Of a stretch of DNA of 64,000 bases, positions 12,501 through 25,400 are shown piece by piece. Source of the DNA: Marchantia polymorpha subsp. ruderalis (taxonomy: Eukaryota; Streptophyta; Marchantiopsida; Marchantiales; Marchantiaceae); contig AP031357.1 of NCBI GenBank assembly GCA_037833965.1, positions 144,001 to 208,000 on the forward strand. Reading direction: 5' to 3'. The notes below the pieces were generated by a model. It made no database searches and was not told the DNA's origin. It saw nothing but the letters and a program-made list of their open reading frames with translations. Every line of letters begins with the position of its first letter. Position 1 is the stretch's first letter. A program made the translations under genes and the position numbers.

Positions 12501-12960
12501 ATATCAACCTCTCTCGAACCATTACGCGTGAGCGTGTCCGATCACGTCGAGGCAGAACTCCAACACGATCAAAACACGAGACCCAGAGACCAAGCGCCAT
12601 CGTACAGAGCCAGAAATTTCCTCCAAGTTCTGAATTTGAAGACACTCCTGTGAAGACCTACATCATATTTACTACTATTCTGGTGATAATAGTTTTGCTC
12701 TTTGAGTGGGCAGGGACTATGACAGGCTGAACTATTACATGTTGAAAGACATTCAAGAAAACATCGCTGCTGGAAAGAACGGAGGAGATACTGCGTGCCG
12801 AGCTTGCCAACAAGGAAACGTTCTTCTAGCTCTTCCCCGCCGTCTTGCAGACCATGAAGGGGACATCGCAAAAAAACTTGTGCGTAAAGCAAGAACCCCA
12901 CGAGCCTCGAGAATGCCCAGATCTTCCCCAGTTCAACCGGCGACAACTTCGACCCAGTGA
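9557..12960 (+). CDS. GEX1: GAMETE EXPRESSED 1 (KAR5/Brambleberry-type nuclear fusion protein)
   Basis: A nuclear-envelope protein of the GEX1/KAR5 family, needed for fusion of nuclei at fertilisation and in gametophyte development. Exons by splice signals and phase: 9557-10107, 10493-11126, 11331-11517, 12054-12219, 12714-12960. The frame stays open for 594 codons, close to the length I recall for Arabidopsis GEX1. ATG 9557 opens a hydrophobic signal peptide (residues 8-21). A Cys-rich lumenal domain follows (C103, C115, C135, C143, C148, C157, C180) with family-like SCWQLAYSGMFKSC. Residues 185-395 form a long coiled coil ending in MLKAQ, then ALDKL-type sequence and three hydrophobic segments (about 428-444, 456-471, 492-509). 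NYRDYDRLNYYML leads into a basic Arg/Ser/Pro tail. Intron 2 begins with GC, not GT; using it keeps the family alignment continuous. Intron 3 holds a 25-bp hairpin. Family call is secure; the C-terminal exon has a possible alternative acceptor. Confidence 0.93.
11791..11847 (+). repeat. Hairpin in GEX1 intron 3
   Basis: Arms at 11791-11815 and 11823-11847 are inverted copies of 25 bp with one mismatch and a 7-nt loop. It lies inside intron 3 (11518-12053). It could be a small-RNA foldback, a structured intronic element or the scar of a template-switch mutation. Nothing in the sequence decides between these. Confidence 0.85.
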
Positions 12961-14999
12961 GGTGCAGAACTAGAACCACTCACTCAGGTCCGAACTTATT
13001 GCATAGATTTCTCGTTTTGAAGATCGAATTTTACTTGCCAGCCCCAGAACTCAGCTGTGTCATTTTTACTCACTGCTTCTTTTTAACTTCTCCAGTGCTG
13101 AAGATAACCGCATATCTCTCCTATGTGGTGGATCACTGTGGGAAGATTAACTCTTCAATCTCAGGTGCATTCCTAAGTGCTCAAAACCTAAATGGCCGAT
13201 CTAAACCACTCCACTGATTCTGTGCATCCTTGCTCTCAAGTGAATCACATGTGCTTCATCTAACTGTAAGCAATCGGCAAAAATATCGCAGGTGTGAGGC
13301 ATGAAGAACTACCTCCAAGAGGTTCCAACAGAATAACGTTCCGCATACCCAGTAAACCTTACTCGACTGCTCCCGAGTGCGGATGTCACTAACACGACAG
13401 AAAGATTGCCCATCGAGGCTAGTTTCAGCATATATGGGTAGAAAATTCCTAGGTAATCTAGCCTGTAAAGTCTTCATTTTGAAAACTAAAACAGTAGAAG
13501 ATAGTTGATAAGAGTGAACAATTTCTGATAGTATAAAACATCTCCTCGCTACTAACACCTTGTCAAATCTTTTGCAACTTCGGCAGCATATCCCTGCAGC
13601 AGCTAGGTATGAAAAGACTGCTCGTGATATTTCCACAGACATTCCCCATTTTCTTTCAAAATCTGCAAAACAAGATCTCAGCAAGTTTTTGTTGCACTTG
13701 CAAGTTCTGAGGTCGAAAATTCAAGTGAAAAATCACATGCCAAGTCTGAGAATTACATATTGCTCACCGCCCTAGACCATGAATTGTTGAAGTCGTGATG
13801 TGGCATCAACTATCCAAATAATCGACAGAGCAAATGTCCAATATTCAGTCTGTTCATGTACTTTGGTACCAAGGCTGATCTGACAATCAGCTAAATAAGA
13901 CCGCGGCGAAGTTGCCCTTACTCCTCTAGATGTCCAAACTCTTCCTCCCAGTGCTCCGCCGCTGCTTGCTGACTCCGAAACTGCCATATATGCTCCCTTG
14001 TGACTTCGCGCTCTTTTAAAATCGCCTAATGAGTCACAAATAATAACTCAGTTAACAAAATTATGAGTAATTCAGATGTTCTGTCACACATATTCAATAT
14101 TGAAAGCAGGAATCCATGCAAGTCTACAAACAAGATAATGTTCCAATCAAGGGAGAAACATCCGGACGCTCGTGACCTAATCCTACACTGCTATACCTCG
14201 ACTTCAGAAGCAGGCCTCGTCTTCAACGAAATGCAGCTGAAAAGTTCTGTCCATTTCTCTTTACAGCTATCAAGTTCCCCCTCTCGGTAGTACTGCTTCA
14301 CCTGAAACACTGGAGCTGCAGAACAACTTCCCGTGAACCTTCAAACGTGAGCCACTGGCCGAACCGTCAACTAAACGTCCCATATGAGCACCATTCTATT
14401 GTCAATTCCGTCCCGCTTTCGGCAAACCAAAATCTAGATGTAAGCGTACGAACAATATACAAGATGAGTGATCATGTTTTCACACAGGAGGATTGAACAT
14501 TTGTCCTTTCGATCGCAACTGATCTATTGCCAAACATTACGGAGCTTACAGTAGCAAAACCAGAGTGCATCGATGCAGGGCGAGCAGGATAGAGACTTCT
14601 TGTCTTTCTTCACATCCTCCATCTCACATCTGTTTCTTTCGCTACTCCGCGATCAATTGCGGAATGATACGTGCTTTCGTCCTTTTGGAGATTTGCTTCG
14701 CATCTCTTCTTCCGTCCCTGTCAGATCGCGTGCTCACATAACAACAATCATAATCCAATTATGTTCCCGGAATTTCGAATTTTCCACTCAGTAAGGTTCC
14801 GTAGCTTGTCTCTCACTGCATTCCTGTACTTTACCGAGGATTACCAACTTATGCACATTAATTGACACCTTCAAAGTCCCGAAGAGCATAACAGTTTTGT
14901 AGTCTTTACACCATCGACAGACGTAGTTATAAGGCTTTGGTAATCGGGTTATCTTCAAATTTTTTAAGCAAAAGAGTTTATAAAAGTGGGAAAGTTTAC
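12961..14999. other. Spacer downstream of GEX1
   Basis: GC-balanced DNA that must hold the GEX1 3' UTR at its start. It contains a possible small spliced gene on the minus strand (13987 down to about 13200), discussed under findings but not firm enough to call. No RNA gene was recognised, and other ORFs here overlap on opposite strands without domain character. Confidence 0.45.
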
Positions 15000-15186
15000 C
15001 CGGGATGGATTGGGACAGGTTCAAAGATTTTGTTTGAACCATGTTTCATAGAAATTACATCTATATCAAATCAGCAAGTTAGGGAAAAGTGAAGAGTTTG
15101 CCGGGATGGTTTGGGACAGGTTTAGAGATTTTGCTTAAACCATGTTTCATAGGAATGACAACTATATCAAATTAGCAAGTTAAGGA
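15000..15186. repeat. 101-bp direct tandem duplication
   Basis: Two copies starting CCGGGATGG at 15000 and 15101 run in parallel through GGGACAGG, ACCATGTTTCATAG and CAGCAAGTTA-like stretches. They differ at about one base in eight. They sit where GC-balanced sequence turns AT-rich. Confidence 0.85.
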
Positions 15187-16940
15187 ATATTATCATTCTT
15201 GTGATGTGAATCTTCATCAATTTGTTTAAAAAAACCAGAACTAAATTATTTTCTAACTAATGATTTGATACTTCACATACAATATTCTCGGTGGCATATT
15301 TCATTTTTTTAAACTTAAAATAATTTTTAATATATCAATATATTTTGATTAATTGTTTTGTAAACAACCTACTCAAACTCAAACATAACTCTCTACATAA
15401 TTAAATATTCATAAGTCTAATAAAATAAATTTATTTATTTATTTATTTATTTATTTCACTCCCACATGATCCACAATGGCTCTATTATAATTTTTTAACA
15501 TATAATTCTCTATACTGTGAAATCCATAAATGTTGCATGTGAAACGCCAAACCTTTGATAATCTTCATTTTCACATCTTGCAATGCATTCATATTCTCTT
15601 CGTACTACTTTGTGGCTCACTATCATTTTCTGTATCAATGTGCTTGAGTTTTCGTCATTGTGACATTGCTTGAGTATTCATCGTTGTAACATTTATAATA
15701 TCTTTTCATCACAAACTTGAGTTTTCATCATTTGTCTTCATCAATTTGCTTGATTTTTTATTCTTTTTGACATTGATTGAATATTCATCATTGTGAAATT
15801 GATGATCTTCTTACATCCTTCTTGCTATTCAATTAATGCTTCCAAAGTTTATTGCCAACATAATTATTAGATACTCTTGTTCAATTGGATGATAATTTTG
15901 CTTAGTTTTGACTTACTACCAAAAGAAAAATTTAACTAGATTAGTAGCCAACTTGATGCATCAATAAGTATCAAATTATCTGGGAATTTTTTTTTACAAT
16001 ATAACATTTTGCTTGAAAAAATTATGTAACATAAGTGTAAAATTATGTAACATTAAGACTTTAACAAGAAGAGCAAAATTATTCATCTTTATACAATAAG
16101 ACTAGTTTTATAACATTGTTTAGTTGAGTTTGATGATACAATATTCTTCATTTTTAACTAGCTTTCATCTTCTCACTTATGGCTTGAATGCATTTTGCTA
16201 TGATTTTATTATTCAATTAGCATACTTTTGACTTACCTAACTAACACATTCTTGAAGTTTTGGCATATAATTTATTCTTGTATAATGATTAAAATATTTC
16301 TTGTAAATATTTTTTATAATTGAAATTTTTATTATAAAAAACATATAGTCTAAAAAATGAATTATGAATTTATTTGGATAAAAAAACACATTTTATCAAG
16401 TTGATGAATGTAGCATATGTCTAAGTGAGATCAAAAAATATAACAACTTAAACCTTGAATATTGAATATTGTGAATGAAATCATCCGTATTTCAAATTTG
16501 ATTTTGTACTCCATGTTAAAGGTTGATTTTGATCTTAAAGTTGGTCAAACAAGTCAATAATATCATATAATGAATACTTATTTGTAGTGATTGCTGATTT
16601 AATCGACAATAATTGATGTGACATAATTTCTTATTTCCATTTTTTTTCCTAATCATTATTAATTATCCGTAAGATGATGTGCTTGATTGAATGAATTCAT
16701 GCGTATGCATAAAATGTAAAAAAAAGGAAATTTTTAAATTCATTATTTTGTACTCTACATGGATGATGTGCTCATTTGGCAAAGAATCAATTCAACTTTG
16801 AAAAATGCAAAAAATAAACTATAATGTGCATTTAGGGTGAAAAATTTTCATAAATTCAAGAAAATATTGGAGATGTATATTTATAAAGACTTGAAAAAGA
16901 GAAGACTATGATTGAGTTAAGTCAATTACATTCAACATAT
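15187..16940. other. AT-rich intergenic DNA with an (ATTT)n run
   Basis: AT-rich sequence without coding potential. A perfect ATTT microsatellite spans 15430-15456. No gene or RNA was seen. Confidence 0.6.
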
Positions 16941-16984
16941 GACTGAAGTTATATTTATTTTTCTTGTACATTTTCCGTGACACG

Positions 16985-17030
<46 letters not shown>

Positions 17031-17330
17031 TTAATTAAAACTTTCAATGACACAAGTTTTTTAAAAAAATTACACTGTCATGTATGAATGAAGTTATTTC
17101 TATTTTTTGGTGCATTTTCCGTGACATGTTAATCACTATATAAAAAGCTCTATCAAAATTTTCAATAACACAAAACTTTAAAAGATTTCAGCGTCTTGTG
17201 TGAGTGAAGTTATTTTCATTTTTCTTGTGCATTTGTCGTGACAAGTTTTTAACTATATAAAAAAAACGTATAAAAGCTCTCAATGACACAAAATTAAGAA
17301 ATTGAATTAGAAAAACTTACATGCACAAAA
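16941..17330. repeat. Triplicated block containing a (TA)26 microsatellite
   Basis: Three diverged direct copies begin near 16941, 17086 and 17202 at a shared GA.TGAAGTTAT, followed by GTGCATTTTCCGTGAC-like and CAATGACACAA-like segments. In copies 2 and 3 the middle reads ACTATATAAAA. In copy 1 the same place has expanded to a perfect 52-bp TA run at 16987-17038, which explains its greater length. Confidence 0.85.
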
Positions 17331-17615
17331 GGTAATAAGGTTCATTATGTATTTACAATCTAGGATTTGTGTTTGCATTTTTTTCTTACAGTGATTGTAC
17401 AATAATTTGAAGGTTTACGGTTAGTGTATATTAATAAATATAGAATACAACATAATAATATTTATGCAATTGATAGCACTAAATCCAACATATATCAAAG
17501 ATGTAAAATTTGAAAATCTTGTATGATTTTAGAATTAAAAAATTTGTATACAATTTTATTTTGTCAATCATATTTATTTGCAAAAAAAATAATTTATGAT
17601 ATCACTAAAGATTAA

Positions 17616-17870
17616 TTGTATAATCTCAATGGAAAAAATTATAATTTGAAGCATTATTCTCAGTTCATTTCAATTGTGTTGCTTGGAAAAATCGAATTGC
17701 ATCACACCATCAATCAAACGTTTTTACTAACAACTTCAAGCTTATGCTTTTGCATGCTTGATGGGCAATCATATGTTTCAAATATATTCACAATAAGTAT
17801 GTTGATATGTGATTATTTTTCAAATAATTGTGCATTTCATGTGCATGATCCTAACGGATCATGTACATGA
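17616..17870 (+). pseudogene. Possible copia-type gag fragment
   Basis: An 84-codon reading begins with LNGKNYNLKHYSQF and IVLLGKIELHH. This loosely resembles the N-terminal LNG.NY..W...F.....GK..L pattern of copia-type gag proteins. It is isolated, lacks the expected Trp and is followed by stops. It may be a relic of a second retrotransposon in this AT-rich block, or chance. Confidence 0.3.
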
Positions 17871-19441
17871 AAACTGCCTGATACAATTAGCAAGATACAC
17901 ATTTCTTGTCACATGGTATGAATTTATAGGCATACAAATAATAATGGAGTAATCTAGATGATGTAAAGCTCTTGTTCCAATCAAGGGTAGATTTTGCTTC
18001 AATTTTTATATTTTTTGATAACTTTTATAAATATCACAATTTTCACAACATACTTGTTACATAGGAGCAAGAAGCACGTTCGTATACAATTTGCAAACCA
18101 TCATAGTCAGCAAATTCAAGCAGCGGTATGTATTATATAGGAGCAAGTACTTGGAAGAGACTCCAAAGTCTTGGAACTATTAGTGTGAAAGAGAACTTAG
18201 TTTTGTAATCAAGTTACTCCACTGGAATAATCTTGAATTAATGTTTCAATAGTAGGTTTATCCGCTTTGAAATAAGCGACGAGGTCGTTTTTGTATTTTT
18301 CCTTTTTTCTTTTGTGTTAATTGAGCTGGTACGTAAACGTCGGATGAATACTATCAATTTGAATTACATTTTTTTTGGTATATGGATTATCTTATCGCCA
18401 ACATTTAAAAATGATGCCCTAATATATCTTGTACTTCTTTGCAATATCCACTGTCCCCTTCCTTTCTTTCTGTTTTCCTCAGTTCTCTTTCTCTCTGCAA
18501 TCCATCTCCAAGTAGGTATCTTTCTTGTTCGGATTGACTTTATTAATTCCAATATCTTGTTTTCTTTCTAGATCTAAGGCACTTCATCCCTTGTTGTCTG
18601 CTCTATTTCGCGGTCTCTAGCGGCCTATGAGACTTTCGAATAGATAAGTGAAGACTGCAGTTTACACTGGGTAAGGTAGAAGGGCCACTCTACAAGAATA
18701 AGAACCACCTGTTTCTTCACAGGCTTTGGCATTCAGTACCGAGGCAAGTTTTTTTGACATTACCATGTCACGCATGCAAGATGAGGCAAAATAACACACT
18801 GTGTTATAAGTTAATCGCAGCATGTATAACAACCTTACTTTTCTGTTTCGATCCGAGACCAGTCTTGCAAGCTCGTCAACATCATTGACACAATATTCTG
18901 AGAGTTAAAAGTAAAGCGATTCCTAGATGGTCATCCACCTCGGTCCCCAAGATCCTCGACACATAAGTTTTCCGACTCAAAGCAGTGAAACCAGTCCAAG
19001 ATGGTGATCGACCTCAGTCTCCACAATGAAGGCTACGATGGTATCAGTAATTTCATATATATACAATTCCTGCGAGTATATTGGTAAACTTGATGGCTCC
19101 TGGTATACACTTACTATTCACAACTTCATCCTCATAAACACTCCCTCTTGAAACATTACCATGCTTCTCCAGAATCGACTCTTATAATGCCAATTCATAA
19201 AATCAATGAATTTGACCTGTCAAATCATGGTCTTATTCTGCCCACTCAGACCCATACATAACTGTTTTAAATCTTAAATGTACTGAAATATGGACTGATA
19301 ATAAAAATCTTCCTGAGGATGGACATGATGAAGACAACACAAGATCTTCAAACCCCAACCTTCGAATAACACACCAAGAGATTTTAAGGTGGCCGTGGGC
19401 TGAAACTGACTGCAACCCTGTCTCGCCTTTCCGACAAGGGG
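17871..19441. other. Spacer downstream of the BASS4-like gene
   Basis: AT-rich to about 18300, then GC-balanced. The part next to 19441 should hold the 3' UTR of the minus-strand BASS4-like gene. No other gene was recognised. Confidence 0.5.
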
Positions 19442-22400
19442 CTACTGAGTGGCATACGATCCCAACTTCTTTCCTGCATCTCTTTGAAGCCACGTGCTGA
19501 CCAGGGCTGAGTCTATGGTCACCTGAAAGCAAGTCCAGGAAGAAAACTGAGTTTCATAATGATATAATTGTTAGTCTAAAAGTCAGATCCCTCATGTATT
19601 TAGTTGTAAAACAAAACTTCTAAATAAAAGAGATTAGTTGCTAACATTTACTATGTACGATAGAAATTTGCTTCCGTGCCTAAAGAGTATTTAGTTTTCA
19701 AGTTAGAATCTCATGCTCAAGTTTGAATCATAAACAGTATTCATATGTTAGTCTCACAATGAAGAACACATCACAACACAAATCTTGCCACTATCAAAGT
19801 TTAAGATAATGGTCATACTTCTACAGCTTGTTTGTTGAAAAATGGGAGTAGAAATAAGACTCTAGTTGAATTGGATTAAGCAAGGCAGATTATGGCTAAT
19901 CCGAGAGAGTCAATATGATCATTACGCAATTCTTTTTATAAATCTATATAATTCAAAAAGGTAAAAAGAATATAGCAAGAGCTTGATACTATGATGGAGT
20001 TTAACACTATGAATTATAGAGAAAGGACCCTTGAGATTGAGAGGATATTGAAACTCTATGGCTCACAGAAGTTTCACCAAAAACCTCAAACAGTCATGAG
20101 TATTTTTAAGATGAAATGTTTATGTTAAATCACAAGGTGATCAAGAGGCTATTTAAGAATCTGAATCATATTTACAATGACTAGAAGACATTTAGGCTAA
20201 GGATATCTGAAAAAACCAAAGGCGATGAGTAGTATCTGTATTTTATCTGATGCTAGACTGGAGTGGACAAAATGATATATCAAAAGTTGAAAGAAAAAAC
20301 AATTGGCAACAAGATTGCACGTGCTGTTTATTAGTTCGGATTGACTCATACAATGATCATACGCATACATATGTTGAATAATCTCCATAAGAAGTTTCAG
20401 CTCATTGTGCTCGCTTGATGTTCTCCTTACTGAGCAAATGACTTGGCACTACATCTATAACGAAATGATCAATTTTGCTATAAAGTTTGAGATAGAAGTC
20501 AAAAAAGACAGAAAGAATTCAGTTACTGACAATTTAATAAAAATATATTCATAAAGATATATTCATAATTTATGTTTCTATGGAAAAGAATTCAGTTACT
20601 GACAATTTCCATATATTACTACCAATTTACTCTTAGGCTTAAGTACGGTTCAGCAACCATGAAGCAATCTAAGATTAGATTTTCAAGAGAGTTCTCATGC
20701 TCAAGTTTGAGATCTCTATAAACTGCTGCTGTCACATTATAAAGATACTGATCATAAATTCTAGTTTTGAATAGTTCAAAACTAGAGATGAAGTCAGTCT
20801 TGAGATTGAATTTCGACTTGAACATGTGGAAGAAGGCTATCCAGAGAATTTTATCCTAGTGTTGTTGTTCATAGCCGCATTGAACATGAAGATGAAAGGA
20901 GTGGTAGCAATGTATGGTTAAAATCTCAAAGTGTATAAAAACATCATGCAATGGTCTTGATACATCTAGTAAACATCTAGATCAACTCCGGATTAACAAA
21001 GAACAGAAATCATAAGTCAGTAAAATAGAGGAATACAGAATGTGGTTTGTCATTGACTTGCCTGGATGAGTTGAGCAGCAATGCAAGGCAGCAGAAGGAG
21101 ACCAGCATTGCCAAACACTCCTCCCAGTCTGTCGATGACAGCAACCGCCACTATAATAGATTTCTGCAATTATACAGGTGAAATAATCACTCCATATTGA
21201 CGAAGGTGTTATAAAAACTTGCAGTACGTATTCTCTGTCATAATCGTGTCTTACCTCACTCGAAACAATCAAAACTGCTCGTGAGTTAAAATCCTCGAAG
21301 ACATCTTGTTTAGCGGAGGGCAGAGGCCAAACTTTCATCAAACCTGAATTTCCGATTAAGTACACAATGTGAAGGATCCTGCAATGTAACAAGAGAAGGC
21401 TAATGTGAGCAGCAAAATGTTAGGACTTTAAACAGACCTGACATTTCATCTAGAAGGATGGTGAGCGTGCACCGTTGGAGAAGCAATTTCTACAACTTAA
21501 TTTTAAACTTTTGCATTGAAAGATTCAGCAAGAAGACATGTCAGAAAAATATCATTAGTTTCTTCAATGAGGAAATTGTCTGAAAAGGCAACGAATGATA
21601 GAAGCCTCACGAGCCAGCGGCAATAGAAATAAACAAGTCCAGCGGTCCAATCTGGTGCAGCATGCATCTGGAGTTACTCATTTGCATCCATGGCACCTGC
21701 ACAGTCCACCGTCCCAAATTGCAAATATTCATGACAGAATTTTTCAGATTACGATCAGAAACGGTTATAAAGTTCCTTAAGGACGATAATGAAGGGCAGA
21801 TTTCTCTTTAACCGAAAACCTCATTGAGCTAGTTTAAAACTCATAGATGAAGTAAGGGAAGGTTCAAAATTCGTACAAGGCTCATGAGAAGAGTCGTGAT
21901 TTTCGACAGATATTTCCTCTTACTATCCATTAGCTTTCCCAAATCTGCAAGGTCAGCATACTTAAAACGTCAGGAAGCAATTCCTCAGTTGTATGGGCCG
22001 TTTCAGCTCCTGCGCCAGTTAACGATAAGAGGCTGAGCTCGAATTCGAGTAACTGTCTCACTTTATTTCATGCTGAAGTTTGTACCTGTGTCATCCTGAG
22101 AATATGCCTGTTCTTTCAAACACTTCTGCTCTAACGTGTGCCCGGCCCTAGGCATATATACACGGTGTATTTCAGTGTGTCTAGAACAATGATCGTGCAT
22201 GTGTTGTGGATGATCGATTCAGCACATAGAAAGAGGACTGAGCGATCTTCAGGATTGATGCAGCAGAAAGAGTCCAGGACCGTAGGAATTCACAAACGAC
22301 GCAGAATCTTTCTTCCAATCCAAACCTCAAGGGATCAGGAAAAAGGCAATAGTATGTTGCAAATTTAGTCAGAAGTAAAAGGCCAGTCAGGAAGGTTCAC

Positions 22401-25400
22401 TGATCAGTTAGAAAACAACATGAAGCCGCAGAGTGGAATTTACTGGAAATGTCTAATCGAAGTAGTACGGTTCCAGGCAGGACTAAACAGACACCTAACA
22501 ATATCCAAGAATCCTTACCAGGGAAGGTCTCCCGCACAATCTGATTCAAGGTGCACCAAGTCATAATCAAAATGAAAACAAAATAAATTGTCTTCCAAAT
22601 AAGACAAGCTTTTGCGCGTTTGTCTTACTAGAACACTAGTGCAGCAGCTAGTTGACGAATGCTCATAGTTCAAGTGCATGTATCAAGGCTTCAACCTTGT
22701 GGTGCACGTGCTCTATTCAACCAATGAAACTTAGACAAGAGCAGAACGACAAACCAATATTGTATTGTGCATGTGCATCAAACCCAAAAGCGTTGTGATG
22801 GATGATGCATAACGTACCTTGCCCAAGATAAGTGGAAGCAAGAGAGTTTGGATCAAGCTCTTTAGAAGTGGTCCAGGTGGAATGGAAACACCAATGCCTT
22901 GGCCGACAATTCCCGTAAGAAAGAACGGCATCTGTCAGCAAATCAAGATTTTCAGTTTCCTGAATGCGAATTTTTGAACCTGAGTCTTAAAGCTCACTAA
23001 TTGATGGATAGACAATCTGATGTACATCAATGACCCCTTGCAAATGTAGGAAGGCCTCAGCGAGCCATCCAGAACAAAATATCATACTCTAATACACGCG
23101 GTCTATTTTCGAAAATAACTTGACCAGAAACTAGTGGTAAGCAAGTCCCAGGGAGAGGAAGGCTCACTGTGACAACGCTGAAGAGGTTGGAAAAAACCGT
23201 TAATCCCAATGCCAAACCGATATTGGCTCCGGCTATCTACTTCATAAACTTTCAGTATGTCAGCCTAGAAAGCGATGTAAATAGGACACAACTTAGTGAC
23301 TGCAAGCCTGGCTCATCTCTCCGAATCTGCCCAAACCAAGTTTAGTACATGAGAGGGTACGCATACAAAGCCAAAAGCTGGTATAGAAACAAGAAATAGG
23401 GAGTAGGGAAGACAAAACAAAAATCTTTCCTTTTTAAAACATCTGAAGGAATTCATCGACGAGAGGTAAAGCACACTGAAACTTTGATAAGACTGCAGAA
23501 GGAAAAGCACCTGTGTCAATGCGACACCACTGGAAAGGGTGGTGGGAACACTGGCAAATATTGCCAGACCTGCACAAGAACAAAAGTGAAGGGTAATTCA
23601 CTGAAAATGCCCTAGACGGACAGAAAATTAGATGCTGCGAAAACGCTAGGAACTCAAATGCAGATATTAAGAAGCGACAGAAAATAAGACGCACGTAGGA
23701 CACATCGACGTATCTAAACATCGTTAGATAGATAATCGCCGTATAGCGGTATTGAAGACTGCATCGTCATGATCCAGTCAACGAAGAGCACACCTGTAGC
23801 AAGTTCTCGAGGTGTTATTGGCAGCCATAAGATTGGAATGGCCGCTAGCGGGGTAAGGAGCAGAATAGAAATCTGCAAGGTAAGGGAAGCATTATAGAAT
23901 GAGAATGTTATGAACCAGGTTTCATAAAGAGTTGCTGATCTGAATTGCGAGCGGCCAGTAACATCATGAAGGAATTACCATGCCAAACAATCCTGCAGGC
24001 CATGCCGATGCTGCTTTCTCAACATCTTTACTTCCTGAAGTCAATCCTGTGTAAGATAAGAGACAAGAGAACAGTTGCTATCATCGACAATTAAGTAACA
24101 AATTATAGAGGACTCAGTGTAATTGCTTATCAACGAAGACTTGGATTTGACTATAACAAAAGCGCCCAAAAACTAGGAGTCCACAAAGACATCGAAGTCC
24201 TGATTTTCAGTATTAATACAATTCTACATAGTAACATCTGAAATTATGATTCCTTAGTAATCTGCGCGTTAGGAGAGTATTATTTCTTTAACTGTCTTCA
24301 CACCTGTGATTCAGGAAAATTTGGATACCGACCAACGACTGCTGAATTCGATACAGAGCTCTTTGTCGAGTACAAACTATGGTGTCAATGCGGTTGGTAT
24401 ACTAAGAGAATGTACCAAAGAGCAGGAAAAAGGTCGTCGTGACCCACTTAGAAATGCCCATTCGATGAAGAGCTTGACCAGGAGCTGGCCAAGTTAAACC
24501 CAGAAGCATTGCACCTAGAAGAGCTGGAAGAGGAATAACCACAAAGTCGTAACTTCAGTCAACGTTCACATCTGACAGTCATGAATCGAGCTAAACTCAT
24601 AAAAAGTGTTTCCAGTCAGAAATTTCGATAATAGTCCTTTACACAAATGTTGAATGTTTCACCTACCTACGGGGAGAAAGTTTGAGTCCACAAACTGTGT
24701 AAGTGCTTGGAACAAATGCACTTTGTCCTCTTTTCTAATGTCGACTTCCGAGACATTCTGAACAATACAGAATAGACTCACTTGTTAATTCCAACTTAAT
24801 TTTCCTAATTAACTACTACCCCAGCAAACGCAATTATGAAGCCTCTTCTTAATTTTGATAAAAAGACTGTGCTATGCCAAGACTATGTATCTCGGAAAAT
24901 CACAATGGCCTCATATAATCCAGAGGAAACTGTCACCAAAGTAACGCAACTGACAAGGATTGGTCTGACGAACTTAATTGCACCCTCAAGACCATGAATC
25001 GACATAAGGCTTCATCGTATAACTTGACAGCCATGTGCAAGAAACAGTGACTAACGATCAAGACTTGCGCTCATTCATTATTACATTGTTGCACAAGAGC
25101 TGTTGGCAATTAACTGGAAATTGCTTATAACAGGTAGGCAAAAAACATTGAATTATGGCTGCGAAGGGTGGATTTAGATAAGATAAGAACTTCAGAGGTC
25201 GACAGATACAATTTCTAGCTTCCTATGAGCAAAAGCACCTGAGAATCTGGGCCTGCAGGGAATGGAGAATTGATTTGAAGGAAATTCCCATCTGGAGCGG
25301 TGTTATTCGTTGAAAAGTTGGAATCATCTGCCGCCTGGACAGGTCTGTACTGATAACGTCCAGTCCAATGCCTTTGTTGACGTCCAACCAACAAAGGTCC

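Noticed and set aside
20619-20825. 68-codon minus-strand ORF in BASS4-like intron 13 as an extra exon
   Set aside because: It has no carrier-like sequence, and exon 13 joins directly and in phase to the terminal exon at 19522.
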